The notes below the pieces were generated by a model, which saw nothing but the letters and a program-made list of their open reading frames with translations, had not been told where the DNA came from and did no database searches. The position numbers were made by a program, and so were the translations under genes. From the NCBI RefSeq assembly GCF_006443095.1, contig NZ_VFWZ01000006.1:1-64000 (forward strand): 64,000 nt of DNA. Reading direction: 5' to 3'. The stretch's first letter is position 1, and each line of letters begins with the position of its first letter. Origin of the DNA: Aquimarina algicola (GTDB lineage: Bacteria > Bacteroidota > Bacteroidia > Flavobacteriales > Flavobacteriaceae). This document shows, piece by piece, positions 1 to 7,863 of this stretch.

Positions 1-1675
1 CTGCATTTTCTAAAACTTCCTTAGCAACAAGGGTTTTATTTTCTTCAATGGTTTCTGTAGAATTTTTTGCATTTAGGGATAAATCCTCTGTAGCCCTACC
101 AATCAGGTTTGTTCCTGCATTGATCTTTACCTCTTCAGAAGCGTTGATCTCAATATTCTTTGCATTGAAGGTAATGTGTTCTGATGCTGAAACCTCAATA
201 CTGTTGTTTGCTGTATCGATACGAATGATGTTACTATTTTTGTCAGTAATGGTGATGTGTTCTGCTCCTTCAATCTCGTTGAACTCTAGGGTATGTCCTG
301 ATTTAGTGCGTATGGCTTTGATCTCGTTGTTTTGGGTTTGCCAACCCCCTGCATTGGCTGTACCGGTATATAAACTGCCCAGTACAAATGGTTTTTCGGC
401 ATGGTTCCCTTCAAATCCTATAATGACCTGTTCGCCTGTTTCCGGCAGAAAATGAAAGCCCTTGTCTGCTCCTGCATGTGGGGTCATCATACGTAACCAA
501 GGGGTAGTTTGCCCACTCTGTTGCTGCCAGGGGAACTGTACCTTGATTCGGCTTAATCCTTCTGGATCATTGTTCTCTACTACTGTAGCAATTTGCATTT
601 CACTCTTAGGAAATCTATGGAGATCCATTTTGGGATATACAGTAATCTCTGCTGCTACCGCCTCAAAGGTATTCTTATAAATCCCTCCCTCTGTATTGGT
701 ATGGGTAATTTTGGTTACTCGATATCTGCCATATCCTTCTACAGTGATCACTTCGCCAAGATGCACCCCGGGGTTATCGCTTTCTCCTTTGGCTAGTACC
801 TGTTTCAAAGCTTTGGCTTTGGTATACTGTTCTACCTGTGTGTCTAATCGTGATTGCACACTCTGATCGGTATATGTGTGATGGTATACCTGCGTTTGTT
901 TGGTAAAGGTATCACTTGATCGTTGATGAGTAAATCCTTGATACCCCTCTGATGGGGGAATAACCTCACTACTGTTTTTGGTATGTAGCGCATCGGTAAG
1001 GTAATCGTTGGTAACATATTGAAAGGTATTGGGCACAGTAGTAAGTGCTAAAGTAAAATTCTGTAGATCGGTACCATAGTGTAATTCTGTTTCCTCTTCA
1101 CTAGGAGCACCAAAAATCAGTTTACTCCCATCATAATAAAACCATTGGTTGTAATAGGCTGCCAATCGACCGGCAAAATCAAAAGCACTTTGGTTGTGTT
1201 GTACTGCATAAGGTATGGTATCTGAGGAGGTAGGCAAGAATCGGGTTTCTAGCTTGCCTCTATCATATTCACCAAAGGTATCCTCTAAAATCTCTGCAAG
1301 TCCAACATCGGTAAATGAGGCATAATGTGCCCCATCATCAGCGAGGATAGAGATGCTTTTGGCATAAAAGGTAACCATATCACTCTTGCCATACTCTGAT
1401 CCTTTTGCGCCTTGTACACTGGTAATAATCCCTTTGAACTCTAGCTCTCGATAACTACCTATGTCTATACTCGGCGCAATACGAATGGTAATGGTAGCGC
1501 CCAAATGCTCTTTGCTCTCCCCTATCAGTTCGCCTGAAAGCCCATCGACAACATCAGCACGACACACCAATGTAAGGTCGTGGTGGTCGTCTAGGGATTG
1601 GGTTAATGTTAAACTTACATAAGAGGGTACAGCCGTACCGGAGATATAGACTTGTGTAGTAGTTTCTAATGCCAT
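1..1675 (-). CDS. vgrG: Type VI secretion spike protein VgrG (3' end cut by the window)
   Basis: Read leftwards from ATG at 1673-1675 and open to base 1, giving about 558 residues without a stop. The N-terminus (MALETTTQVYISGTAVPSY) and the following beta-rich, gp27-like part are typical of Bacteroidota VgrG. Near residue 400 lies the gp5-like OB segment with FHFLPETGEQVIVGF and HAEKPFVLGSLYTG. After it come repetitive short strands (ITITDKNSN, EHITFNAKN) of the needle. VgrG forms the trimeric tip of the T6SS tube and carries effectors across the envelope. It lies downstream of an Hcp-like fusion and a lipoprotein on the same strand, so the three look like one cargo locus. The C-terminus is not visible, so a fused effector domain cannot be excluded. 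Confidence 0.9.
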   Translation of the reverse strand, partial: MALETTTQVYISGTAVPSYVSLTLTQSLDDHHDLTLVCRADVVDGLSGELIGESKEHLGATITIRIAPSIDIGSYRELEFKGIITSVQGAKGSEYGKSDMVTFYAKSISILADDGAHYASFTDVGLAEILEDTFGEYDRGKLETRFLPTSSDTIPYAVQHNQSAFDFAGRLAAYYNQWFYYDGSKLIFGAPSEEETELHYGTDLQNFTLALTTVPNTFQYVTNDYLTDALHTKNSSEVIPPSEGYQGFTHQRSSDTFTKQTQVYHHTYTDQSVQSRLDTQVEQYTKAKALKQVLAKGESDNPGVHLGEVITVEGYGRYRVTKITHTNTEGGIYKNTFEAVAAEITVYPKMDLHRFPKSEMQIATVVENNDPEGLSRIKVQFPWQQQSGQTTPWLRMMTPHAGADKGFHFLPETGEQVIIGFEGNHAEKPFVLGSLYTGTANAGGWQTQNNEIKAIRTKSGHTLEFNEIEGAEHITITDKNSNIIRIDTANNSIEVSASEHITFNAKNIEINASEEVKINAGTNLIGRATEDLSLNAKNSTETIEENKTLVAKEVLENA

Positions 1676-2015
1676 TTGAGAGAGGGTGTTTGGTAATTAC
1701 TATTTTGGTTATAAGCGATTTGTATTAAAAAAGGTATCAAACATACAGCTATGTTTTGGTGCAAACAATAGGCACAACAGGGGAAAAACCACCTTTTTTG
1801 AAAGAAAATACATGTTTTTTTGAGTTTTTGTGCGATATCAATTATCATACCTAATTATCTACATGATCAAACTGCTATACATATTCCAATAACAACAGTC
1901 GCTTTATATTAATGTCTCTTGTAATCAATTTGTTACCCTTAATACGGGTATTTATTTGTTTTTTTGAAAAGTTAGTACAGCGTATACAGTAGTGAGCAGT
2001 GAGAACACGCTTTGT

Positions 2016-2131
2016 ATTTTTAAGCTATTATCATAATGCATTATTGAATTTTTTAGTTCCTGATTTATTGTTAATGTTTTTTGGATCGGCTTGTGCGATG
2101 CTGTATCAAGTACAGCATGACGTGTTTTTTA
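2016..2131. repeat. Intergenic repeat, copy A
   Basis: About 115 bp matching 4856-4970 with only scattered mismatches. Both copies end in the inverted repeat TGCTGTATCAAGTACAGCA followed by TGACGTG. They flank the Hcp-fusion/lipoprotein pair in the same orientation, so they could have served as homology for its gain or loss. Confidence 0.8.
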
Positions 2132-2294
2132 TTGATTTTATTTCTCGTTTCATTTTCAGCATGACGAAAAAAGGAAGTAGGGGTATCTATCCATCAAATC
2201 AACCCACACAAACTCAAAACATAAACAATGTGGTTGTTCAACAGATAATTATTAGAAGGGTAATAAGGTTATGTAATATCTTTTTTTATTTACC

Positions 2295-2320
2295 TATTAT
2301 TCAATGTACATTGAATAATA
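2295..2320. repeat. 26-bp perfect palindrome
   Basis: Two 13-bp arms without spacer, centred on AATGTACATT, 4 bp past the stop of the lipoprotein gene on the minus strand. It would fold at the 3' end of that transcript. A clear T-run is missing on the minus strand, so a role as intrinsic terminator is uncertain. The + strand side is T-rich instead. Confidence 0.7.
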
Positions 2321-2324
2321 ATTG

Positions 2325-2897
2325 CTAAAATTCTATTGGAATATTTTTATAAGAAGAAGAATCTAAAGGCATATCATATAAACTAAAACGTATAAAGCCT
2401 TTTAGACTATCTGGAATTTTTTTTGAAATTATCTTATTTACATCAATTAAAGGATTAACATCATATACTTCTTTTTTATGTTTTAATTGTACAAGTTTAC
2501 TCCCTTTCAATAATTGATTTTTTTCTTTATCAGTTAAATAAGTTTGATAGCTAGCATATAATGAAAATACTTGTTTTTCATTCTCTGAAAATATTTGTTT
2601 ATATGGTGGAAAAACTAAAGAATCTTTAAATGCATATAATCTAGAACCTTTTTCACCATATATATTTGCACCAGATAAGCTTAATCTAGTTTGAACCAAC
2701 CTTGTTTTGTTACTTCCATTTTTTACTAACAATTTTTGTGGAAGCATTATGTTGACAATAGTACTATCGTTATAGCTTTTAGATATTGAAATTTTAACAG
2801 GTAGATCGGTTGGCTGTTTTGTAATCTCGATTTCTTGTGATTGACAAGATGTTACAAATATGTATATCACGAGAATAATTAATTTTATTTGTTTCAT
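2325..2897 (-). CDS. Small lipoprotein, candidate immunity protein for the Hcp fusion
   Basis: 190 residues with a lipoprotein signal peptide: MKQIKLIILVIYIFVTSCQS, lipobox VTSC with Cys at 18. The mature part is mixed and has no motif I recognise. It starts 3 bp after the stop of the 608-residue Hcp-like gene, so the two are probably translated as a pair. The partner is an Hcp-type carrier with an unknown C-terminal extension, and T6SS effectors usually have an adjacent immunity gene placed where the toxin acts. From this I infer a periplasm-facing immunity lipoprotein. An accessory secretion lipoprotein is the alternative. Confidence 0.55.
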   Translation of the reverse strand: MKQIKLIILVIYIFVTSCQSQEIEITKQPTDLPVKISISKSYNDSTIVNIMLPQKLLVKNGSNKTRLVQTRLSLSGANIYGEKGSRLYAFKDSLVFPPYKQIFSENEKQVFSLYASYQTYLTDKEKNQLLKGSKLVQLKHKKEVYDVNPLIDVNKIISKKIPDSLKGFIRFSLYDMPLDSSSYKNIPIEF

Positions 2898-2900
2898 TAT

Positions 2901-4727
2901 TTATTGTTTAATGATTGAATCAATTAAAAATCTTTGCTCTCCTTTCACTGTATGAGTTTTAATTATATATGTGTAAAAAACATTGCCTTTGTCATTTCTA
3001 GCGTCAATTAATTCACTTAATGTTTTAATTTTACCATTCATTACAGCACAATGATTTTCATGAGAAATATCTGTTTCTAGTGAATAGTTTGATATTTTCG
3101 CTCCATCAGTCTGCATAAAAGTTCTAACGGAAGATAAACCATTTTGTTTTGCTTTCTCTAATGCAACTTGGATAAATTCTTTGGTGTCTCCTAATATTTC
3201 ACTCGCTACTTTATTTGCAATAATATCAGTTGCAAACAATAACGCTCCAAAACCTGTTAAAGCACTTGATAGACCGGGTATCACTTTTGCAGAGGTTGAT
3301 AATGCGGTGCTAGAGATGCTATATACTGTACTAGGGTTAGGGATATTTAAACTCATACCCTCATCAGGTAATAAATCAAGTACTTTTTTGGGCATCTCTA
3401 GATAATCTAAGAACTTTAGTACATCATTTACTTTATTGAAAACAGCTACTGCACCATTCGCTATATCTAAAGGGTTAAAATAATCTGAAAATGCTTTTTT
3501 GGTATGCTCTATCCTTTCTTCTATATCAATATAGCTAAACGAATCTTTGATCACATAATTACTGGCTTCTGTTACCTCATATCCAAAACCCTTGCTTATA
3601 TTGGTTCTAAGATCAATCCGCTCGGTATAGATATGTTTTTTGATCATATTAACCTCTGATATCATCATGGTTTTTGTGGTGATCTTTATTTTTGTGGCCA
3701 AGAAGTGAGAAACTTTGCCTGTAATACCATATGCCTCTGCAATATCTTTTGCTGCTCCTAATGCAAACAAGACAAGTTTACCCTCGCTAGTATACATCTC
3801 AGGCATCTTTACTCCCTCTACCGCAGGTTTTATAAATAGGTCTTGATTACTATAGGTTACTTTTAATCGGTACTTATCAGTATTAGCCAGTTCTGTAACA
3901 GTGCCATTGTAGGTAGCTTTGCAATAGAGTTCTATATCCTCTACGCCTAAAGTTACTTTGTCTTCTTGTTTGATAACAGGCTCCCAACTGTGTTGTAGTT
4001 CTATTTTTAAGATTGCCATACCCGTATCTTCTACGGTAACGGTTTTGATCACAGGATCATTAGGAAATTTATCAGTATCACGATCAAGATAATCAGACCA
4101 AAAAATCTGATCATAATCAAATAACTGTAATTTGATCTGTGAACCTGCATCAATATCTCTAGTTTTTACACAAAAGTACATGGTATCACCTAAGTGTAAA
4201 CGGTTCTCTTTTTCTTCATAATATCGATATACGTCTTGTCCTGCCTCATCATATGCCCAATAGCCATCTACAATTCTCGGGGCTCGGGTTTCTTCTTCCT
4301 GTTCTTCTGCCACTTGTTCTGTCAATAATGGGGTTACTCGCCAACCGGCTGAGTATTCTTCGGGAGAATTAGAATCTTTTAACCCCGCAGCAGTAATCTG
4401 TATCTTTTCGGCAACAGGTGTTGTACCATCTGCTTTATAGATCGTAGTAAACTTTATTACAATCGCATCAATCAAGTATAATGTATGGCTTTTGCCATTC
4501 ATAGCAACAAGTGTGCGTACCAATTTGCATTGCAAAAGGTTATACGATTTTAGTGCTTCTTCAAAAAAGACGTTGTCTTTACTAGCCTCGATAACCATTT
4601 CTAATCCTGCAAAGAGAGGTTTAGCACATGGTCTATTGCTGTAATCAATGTTTTGGTCGATAGAAAACTCGTATTCTAATACATTATACACCTTATCGTG
4701 TATATAAAATTTTGTTTGGATACTCAT
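2901..4727 (-). CDS. Hcp/TssD-like protein with a long C-terminal extension (candidate T6SS effector)
   Basis: 608 residues. The first ~130 (MSIQTKFYIHDKVYNVLEYE, then NRPCAKPLFAGLEMVIEAS and a KIQITAAGLK strand) resemble the Bacteroidota T6SS tube protein TssD/Hcp, normally about 130 residues long. The remaining ~470 residues are extra. They include an Ig-like or beta-sandwich part (about 150-310), a hydrophobic Gly/Ala-rich helix near residues 490-520 (VIPGLSSALTGFGALLF) and a short C-terminal domain ending in a basic strand. No toxin motif is recognisable. Hcp proteins with C-terminal toxins are known as specialised effectors. The adjacent lipoprotein and nearby VgrG fit that, but the toxin activity is inference. 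Confidence 0.6.
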   Translation of the reverse strand: MSIQTKFYIHDKVYNVLEYEFSIDQNIDYSNRPCAKPLFAGLEMVIEASKDNVFFEEALKSYNLLQCKLVRTLVAMNGKSHTLYLIDAIVIKFTTIYKADGTTPVAEKIQITAAGLKDSNSPEEYSAGWRVTPLLTEQVAEEQEEETRAPRIVDGYWAYDEAGQDVYRYYEEKENRLHLGDTMYFCVKTRDIDAGSQIKLQLFDYDQIFWSDYLDRDTDKFPNDPVIKTVTVEDTGMAILKIELQHSWEPVIKQEDKVTLGVEDIELYCKATYNGTVTELANTDKYRLKVTYSNQDLFIKPAVEGVKMPEMYTSEGKLVLFALGAAKDIAEAYGITGKVSHFLATKIKITTKTMMISEVNMIKKHIYTERIDLRTNISKGFGYEVTEASNYVIKDSFSYIDIEERIEHTKKAFSDYFNPLDIANGAVAVFNKVNDVLKFLDYLEMPKKVLDLLPDEGMSLNIPNPSTVYSISSTALSTSAKVIPGLSSALTGFGALLFATDIIANKVASEILGDTKEFIQVALEKAKQNGLSSVRTFMQTDGAKISNYSLETDISHENHCAVMNGKIKTLSELIDARNDKGNVFYTYIIKTHTVKGEQRFLIDSIIKQ

Positions 4728-4855
4728 TTAATTTGTCTTCGCTTTTTAGGTTTTAATAGTTATTTGATCATTTACGTTAAAGCTTAGTACAAATCTGCGG
4801 GTAGAGCAGCAAATATAGAACAATGCTTGTGATCTATTGCTGTGGTAAAACCGCA

Positions 4856-4970
4856 TATTTTTAAGCTATTATCATAATGTATTATTGAGTTTTTTAGTTT
4901 CTGGTCTATTGTTAATAGTTTTTGGATCGGCTTGTGTGATGCTGTATCAAGTACAGCATGACGTGTTTTT
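4856..4970. repeat. Intergenic repeat, copy B
   Basis: Second copy of the ~115-bp repeat at 2016-2131, with the same terminal inverted repeat around TGCTGTATCAAGTACAGCA. It ends at the stop codon of the 57-residue ORF, which copy A lacks. Confidence 0.8.
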
Positions 4971-5143
4971 CATGGGATTCTGTATTCGTTATATAAACTA
5001 TAAATTTTAGCGTATAAGATGACTTCGCGAGGCTCATCATTAAAGAGTTTGTGCATAAAATCACCTAGTTCTATATTAAGAACTTTTAAAATCACTTGTA
5101 ATACCTCTGGCGGTATTCTCGTTGTCGGGTCTTGTATCGGCAT
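4970..5143 (-). CDS. 57-residue protein of unknown function
   Basis: ATG at 5141-5143 to TGA at 4970-4972, encoding a compact charged protein that begins MPIQDPTTRIPPEVLQVILK and ends YSLYNEYRIP. The N-terminal Pro-rich turn, the amphipathic VLQVILKVLNIELGDFM helix and the C-terminal helix make it look like a genuine small protein rather than noise. It reads in the same direction as the 91- and 93-residue genes upstream, so it could be the last gene of that small operon, about 180 bp away across two inverted repeats. No family recognised. Confidence 0.5.
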   Translation of the reverse strand: MPIQDPTTRIPPEVLQVILKVLNIELGDFMHKLFNDEPREVILYAKIYSLYNEYRIP

Positions 5144-5161
5144 ATGGTTTTAAGGTTAAAA

Positions 5162-5306
5162 AATAGGAGCAATCAAAAAATCAACTTAAAAAAACCATGT
5201 GATCACTCCTATTTGGGTTGCACTGTTACTATAAAAAAGGAAGCAGGGGTATCTATCATTTTGGCGTAAAAAAACTGGTATTAAACACCCCCTGCACTTC
5301 CCTTTT
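5162..5306. repeat. Two successive inverted repeats
   Basis: First hairpin: AATAGGAG at 5162-5169 pairs with CTCCTATT at 5206-5213, with further complementarity inside (AATCA/TGAT). Second hairpin: AAAAGGAAGCAGGGG from 5235 pairs imperfectly with CCCCTGCACTTCCCTTTT ending at 5306. Part of the second (GGAAGCAGGGGTATCTATC) also occurs, slightly changed, at 2166-2191. They lie between the 57- and 93-residue genes. Confidence 0.6.
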
Positions 5307-5324
5307 GTATTGACGATATGCTCG

Positions 5325-5606
5325 CTACGTCAAAGTCGGGGGTATGTACCGTTGTATTGACATATTGCAATCTTTGAATGATAAAGGTTTACCCTCTCTA
5401 ATCTTATCTATAGATAAGTGAGAGTTTGAGATCATTGTGGCAACTTCGTGTACACTAGTACCTTTTTGATACGCTTCTATAATCCAGTGGCGTAGCAATA
5501 ATGCATAGCCTCTATGCTCTTGTACACATTGATTAAACTTCGACTGTTTAATCGATAGTAACCGTAATACGTGTTGCTCAAAATCGGGGTTTGGGGTAAT
5601 TTTCAT
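5325..5606 (-). CDS. 93-residue protein of unknown function
   Basis: Predicted all-helical, soluble, charged (MKITPNPDFEQHVLRLLSIK). No recognised domain. It starts 24 bp after the stop of the 91-residue HTH-like gene and shares its strand, so the two are probably cotranscribed. The promoter would lie in the 5907-6107 region with the two operators. Its place opposite an XRE repressor suggests a phage- or island-type control locus, by context only. Confidence 0.55.
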   Translation of the reverse strand: MKITPNPDFEQHVLRLLSIKQSKFNQCVQEHRGYALLLRHWIIEAYQKGTSVHEVATMISNSHLSIDKIREGKPLSFKDCNMSIQRYIPPTLT

Positions 5607-5630
5607 CTTCTTACTTTTTTATAAATTCTA

Positions 5631-5906
5631 TTACATTGTTTTTATCTTTTTTAGTTCGTCTTCGAGTTGTGTTATTAGCGCTGTACTTGTTTTAATCTTA
5701 TTTTTTTGTACTCGTATTGATGTTTTGATCATATCCTTTACAATACTTTTATCAGGTTCTTTCTTTTTACGATCTCTGATATTGATAATAGTATTGTGGT
5801 GTACATCAAATTTTTCTGCTATTGCCATTAAGTCTGCCCTTGTCAACGATTTTTTGAGCAAATTGGATAATAGGCCACTTATTGGTTTGCGATTATTTAT
5901 AGACAT
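5631..5906 (-). CDS. Small predicted HTH protein, divergent from the XRE repressor
   Basis: 91 residues, very basic. A helix-turn-helix is suggested by TRADLMAIAEKFDVHHNTIIN (about residues 18-38): a helix, a short turn and a recognition-like helix. The C-terminal half is a Lys-rich helix or coil (KNKIKTSTALITQLEDELKK). It is transcribed away from the XRE gene at 6108 across a 200-bp spacer carrying two matching palindromes, a layout like repressor/Cro-type switches. The HTH is my reading of the pattern, not a database hit. Confidence 0.55.
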   Translation of the reverse strand: MSINNRKPISGLLSNLLKKSLTRADLMAIAEKFDVHHNTIINIRDRKKKEPDKSIVKDMIKTSIRVQKNKIKTSTALITQLEDELKKIKTM

Positions 5907-6022
5907 ATGCTAATCAAATAGATTTAAAACATACATTATGAAATAGTACTACAGGTCTTGAAAAGTAAATAGTTATCCTTGTTTTCATATATTTGTGTAT
6001 TAGTAAAAAACTTATCAAAAAT

Positions 6023-6070
6023 AAGAGTAATTTTACTCTTTTACAACTAAAAAAGAGTAAAATTACCCTT
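6023..6070. promoter_or_regulatory. Two tandem operator palindromes between divergent regulators
   Basis: Site 1 (6023-6040) is AAGAGTAATTTTACTCTT, arms AAGAGTAA/TTACTCTT with a 2-bp centre. Site 2 (6053-6070) is AAGAGTAAAATTACCCTT, the same arms with one mismatch. The centres are exactly 30 bp apart, about three helical turns, so dimers would sit on the same face and could cooperate. The XRE protein starting at 6108 is the obvious binder, which would repress its own gene and the leftward operon. Confidence 0.75.
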
Positions 6071-6107
6071 TTAAATATCTAAATAGTTACATTTTAATAG
6101 TGTTACA

Positions 6108-6512
6108 TTGGTTTTGAATATAAAAAAGGAAAGAATAGAAAGAGAAATGACACAGCAACAATTTGCTGAATTGCTTGGTGTTACAAGAAAAACTATTGTA
6201 AACTATGAATCTGGGGGTAATATTCCTGAAACTAAAGAAAAGTTGTTTAAAAACATTTTAAAAAATTACGATAATAATATTTCATTTTCGGAAGCAAATC
6301 ATATTAATAAGACAGTTAATGTTCCAAATAATATTTTAGAAAAGTTTAAGGATATTTCAGATGATGAAGTTGCATTATATGTAGATTATAAAAGAGCTTC
6401 TTTCTTAAAACACTCTTTAATCAAATCTTTGATAAAAGCAGAAGCATGGAGAATTGTTGAGAACGAAATGAGAGAAGTTATTATTGAAAACAAACTATCG
6501 TCTAAGAAATAA
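6108..6512 (+). CDS. XRE-family HTH transcriptional regulator
   Basis: 134 residues. HTH_3 fold at residues 4-60: IKKERIEREMTQQQFAELLG, VTRKTIVNYESG, then EKLFKNILKNYD. The C-terminal half is helical (DDEVALYVDYKRASFLKHSL) and could mediate dimerisation. The start is a TTG at 6108 (or TTG at 6114), because no ATG precedes the HTH. The gene faces the small HTH gene at 5906 across two matching palindromes, and it converges on the next gene with a 2-bp gap. A phage-type repressor is the simplest reading. Confidence 0.8.
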   Translation: MVLNIKKERIEREMTQQQFAELLGVTRKTIVNYESGGNIPETKEKLFKNILKNYDNNISFSEANHINKTVNVPNNILEKFKDISDDEVALYVDYKRASFLKHSLIKSLIKAEAWRIVENEMREVIIENKLSSKK

Positions 6513-6514
6513 AT

Positions 6515-6733
6515 TTAATAGTTTTCCAATCTATAACTAAGTAAATTTAAAAAATTATCTCTTGACATTATATCCTGTGATTTCAAAATATCAATGGAAT
6601 TTTTTTTTGAGTTCTCTACTTCTTTCCTATTTTTTTCTAGTGCTAGAGCCATTAACTCATTAAGAGTGTCTTTATCAGTTATAAACCCTTTTTTCTTTAA
6701 CCTTTCTATAATTTTAACCTTATCCTTACTCAT
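6515..6733 (-). CDS. 72-residue charged protein of unknown function
   Basis: Helical, Lys/Glu/Asn-rich, soluble (MSKDKVKIIERLKKKGFI). No family recognised. It ends 2 bp from the XRE gene on the other strand and starts 9 bp after the stop of the membrane protein upstream, so it is probably cotranscribed with it. An adaptor or DNA-binding accessory protein is possible, but nothing proves it. Confidence 0.5.
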   Translation of the reverse strand: MSKDKVKIIERLKKKGFITDKDTLNELMALALEKNRKEVENSKKNSIDILKSQDIMSRDNFLNLLSYRLENY

Positions 6734-6742
6734 CTCATTCTC

Positions 6743-7417
6743 TTATTTGCTTGTTTTGTCAAGAACTTCCCACATTTCTTTATCAAATACTTCATGATCT
6801 AAATGATGTGATTTATTATTTCTAGTTTTGACAATAAAGAAAATTAACTTTCTAATTTTCATTTTAAGACGATGTTTATTGAGTGTTAGCTTTAAATAAA
6901 AGAAGTGAAATAATTTTGATATGATAATGAAGTACTCATTGGAGAAAATAATTAGTAAAGACATAACCGCAGCGACACTCCAACCTACTAATTCAGAATA
7001 AAAGCCTTCATCTATTTTATCTACAGGAGCAACAATAAAAATTAGCTGATAACAATAAATTAAGAGTGTCGGAAATAAAAAATGCTTTATAGTAATTTTT
7101 CTATTTAGAAAATTTATTGGCTTAGGTTTCAAAAAGAATAAACTAATAAAAATAATTGGAGCTACTTTTGATAAAAAAGCAAACAAAAAAGAGTAAGATG
7201 AAGTAAAACCATTAAAATCCCATTGATAGCTTAAAAATGTAACTGTTTTAACCTTTGGCAAAAAACGATAGCTATACAAGACAACCGGAAGTATAGCTAT
7301 CATAGTGTAACAAAAAACACTTTTTAATCGATCACCCTTTCGAACCAGGTTGGACTTCTTCTTTGTCGATTTTATAATATTGGTCTTGTTGTAAGTCTTC
7401 GATCGCTGTTTCATCAT
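6743..7417 (-). CDS. Polytopic membrane protein of unknown function
   Basis: Up to 224 residues with about four membrane segments (near AILPVVLYSYRFL, FLSKVAPIIFISLFFL, FLFPTLLIYCYQLIFIV and VAAVMSLLIIFS) and a basic cytoplasmic tail. The ATG at 7417 lies inside the 53-residue lipoprotein gene in another frame, an overlap of 86 bp. The lipoprotein signal is strong, so the true start may be a TTG near 7348 or the ATG at 7303, which begins MIAILPVV. No family recognised. It forms a likely operon with the lipoprotein before it and the 72-residue gene after it. Confidence 0.6.
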   Translation of the reverse strand: MMKQRSKTYNKTNIIKSTKKKSNLVRKGDRLKSVFCYTMIAILPVVLYSYRFLPKVKTVTFLSYQWDFNGFTSSYSFLFAFLSKVAPIIFISLFFLKPKPINFLNRKITIKHFLFPTLLIYCYQLIFIVAPVDKIDEGFYSELVGWSVAAVMSLLIIFSNEYFIIISKLFHFFYLKLTLNKHRLKMKIRKLIFFIVKTRNNKSHHLDHEVFDKEMWEVLDKTSK

Positions 7418-7493
7418 TAATCTGTTGTGTCTCGCAGCTACTGATAAAAATACCTATAAGTAGCATGCTGCATAGGATGATAAGATTTTTCAT
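7332..7493 (-). CDS. 53-residue lipoprotein
   Basis: ATG at 7491-7493 to TGA at 7332-7334. It begins MKNLIILCSMLLIGIFISSC, a textbook signal peptide with lipobox ISSC (Cys 20), followed by a short acidic tail ending EVQPGSKG. Such tiny lipoproteins are often missed by gene callers. It precedes the membrane protein and is probably its operon partner. Its presence argues against the longest start of that gene. Role unknown. Confidence 0.7.
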   Translation of the reverse strand: MKNLIILCSMLLIGIFISSCETQQINDETAIEDLQQDQYYKIDKEEVQPGSKG

Positions 7494-7578
7494 TTTGATA
7501 TCATATTTTAAGATTAGTATCTCCTAAAATACTACTAAATGTGCATTTATATCTTACATCAAATGGATTATTATCACT

Positions 7579-7764
7579 CTAGGTAAGAATGATTTGGGGA
7601 GGTATCATGATGCGCATGATAGAATCAATCTTGCCTTGTATTTGTTTTTTATAATTACCTATGCCCAAAGATACTAAAGAAGGGTGCTTTTTTGGATACG
7701 GTTTTGCCGTAAGTAACTGTTTTTGTGCAAGATAAACAATATTACGATATTGATTTTTAACTGT
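7579..7764 (-). pseudogene. Possible gene remnant, no start codon
   Basis: An open frame of 61 codons between stops whose translation (YLAQKQLLTAKPYPKKHPSL, then GIGNYKKQIQGKIDS) has protein-like composition but no ATG or GTG in its first 40 codons. It could be the 3' end of a decayed gene. Chance cannot be excluded. It lies in the 370-bp gap between the lipoprotein and the 163-residue gene, which otherwise holds only a small ATCATG/CATGAT inverted repeat at 7604-7620. Confidence 0.25.
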
Positions 7765-7797
7765 TTATCCCATCAAAAAAAAATAAAAAAAATCGCG

Positions 7798-7816
7798 AGT
7801 CCCGAAAAATGAAACT
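7798..7816 (+). repeat. 19-bp hairpin word, copy 1 of 3
   Basis: AGTCCCGAAAAATGAAACT, 48 bp before the ATG of the 163-residue gene. Near-identical words lie on the other strand at 44086-44104 and 45175-45193. The outer AGT/ACT bases can pair, with longer stems in the other two copies. The conserved CCCGAAAAATG loop suggests a recognised RNA or DNA element. Function unknown. Confidence 0.6.
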
Positions 7817-7863
7817 GTGATGCAGTATCCTTGCAGCATTATTAATTTTAAAACCAAAAACAA

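Larger units (their letters stand above)
1676..2324. other. 649-bp intergenic region without a credible gene
   Basis: No reading frame here looks like protein on either strand. The stretch holds copy A of a repeat shared with 4856-4970 and a 26-bp perfect palindrome just after the lipoprotein gene. It also holds a second repeated word near 2166-2191 that recurs at 5235-5259. It separates the VgrG gene from the Hcp/lipoprotein pair. Confidence 0.6.

Noticed and set aside
1999..2328. 109-residue + strand ORF
   Set aside because: It lies across repeat copy A and the 26-bp palindrome, and its composition is not protein-like.
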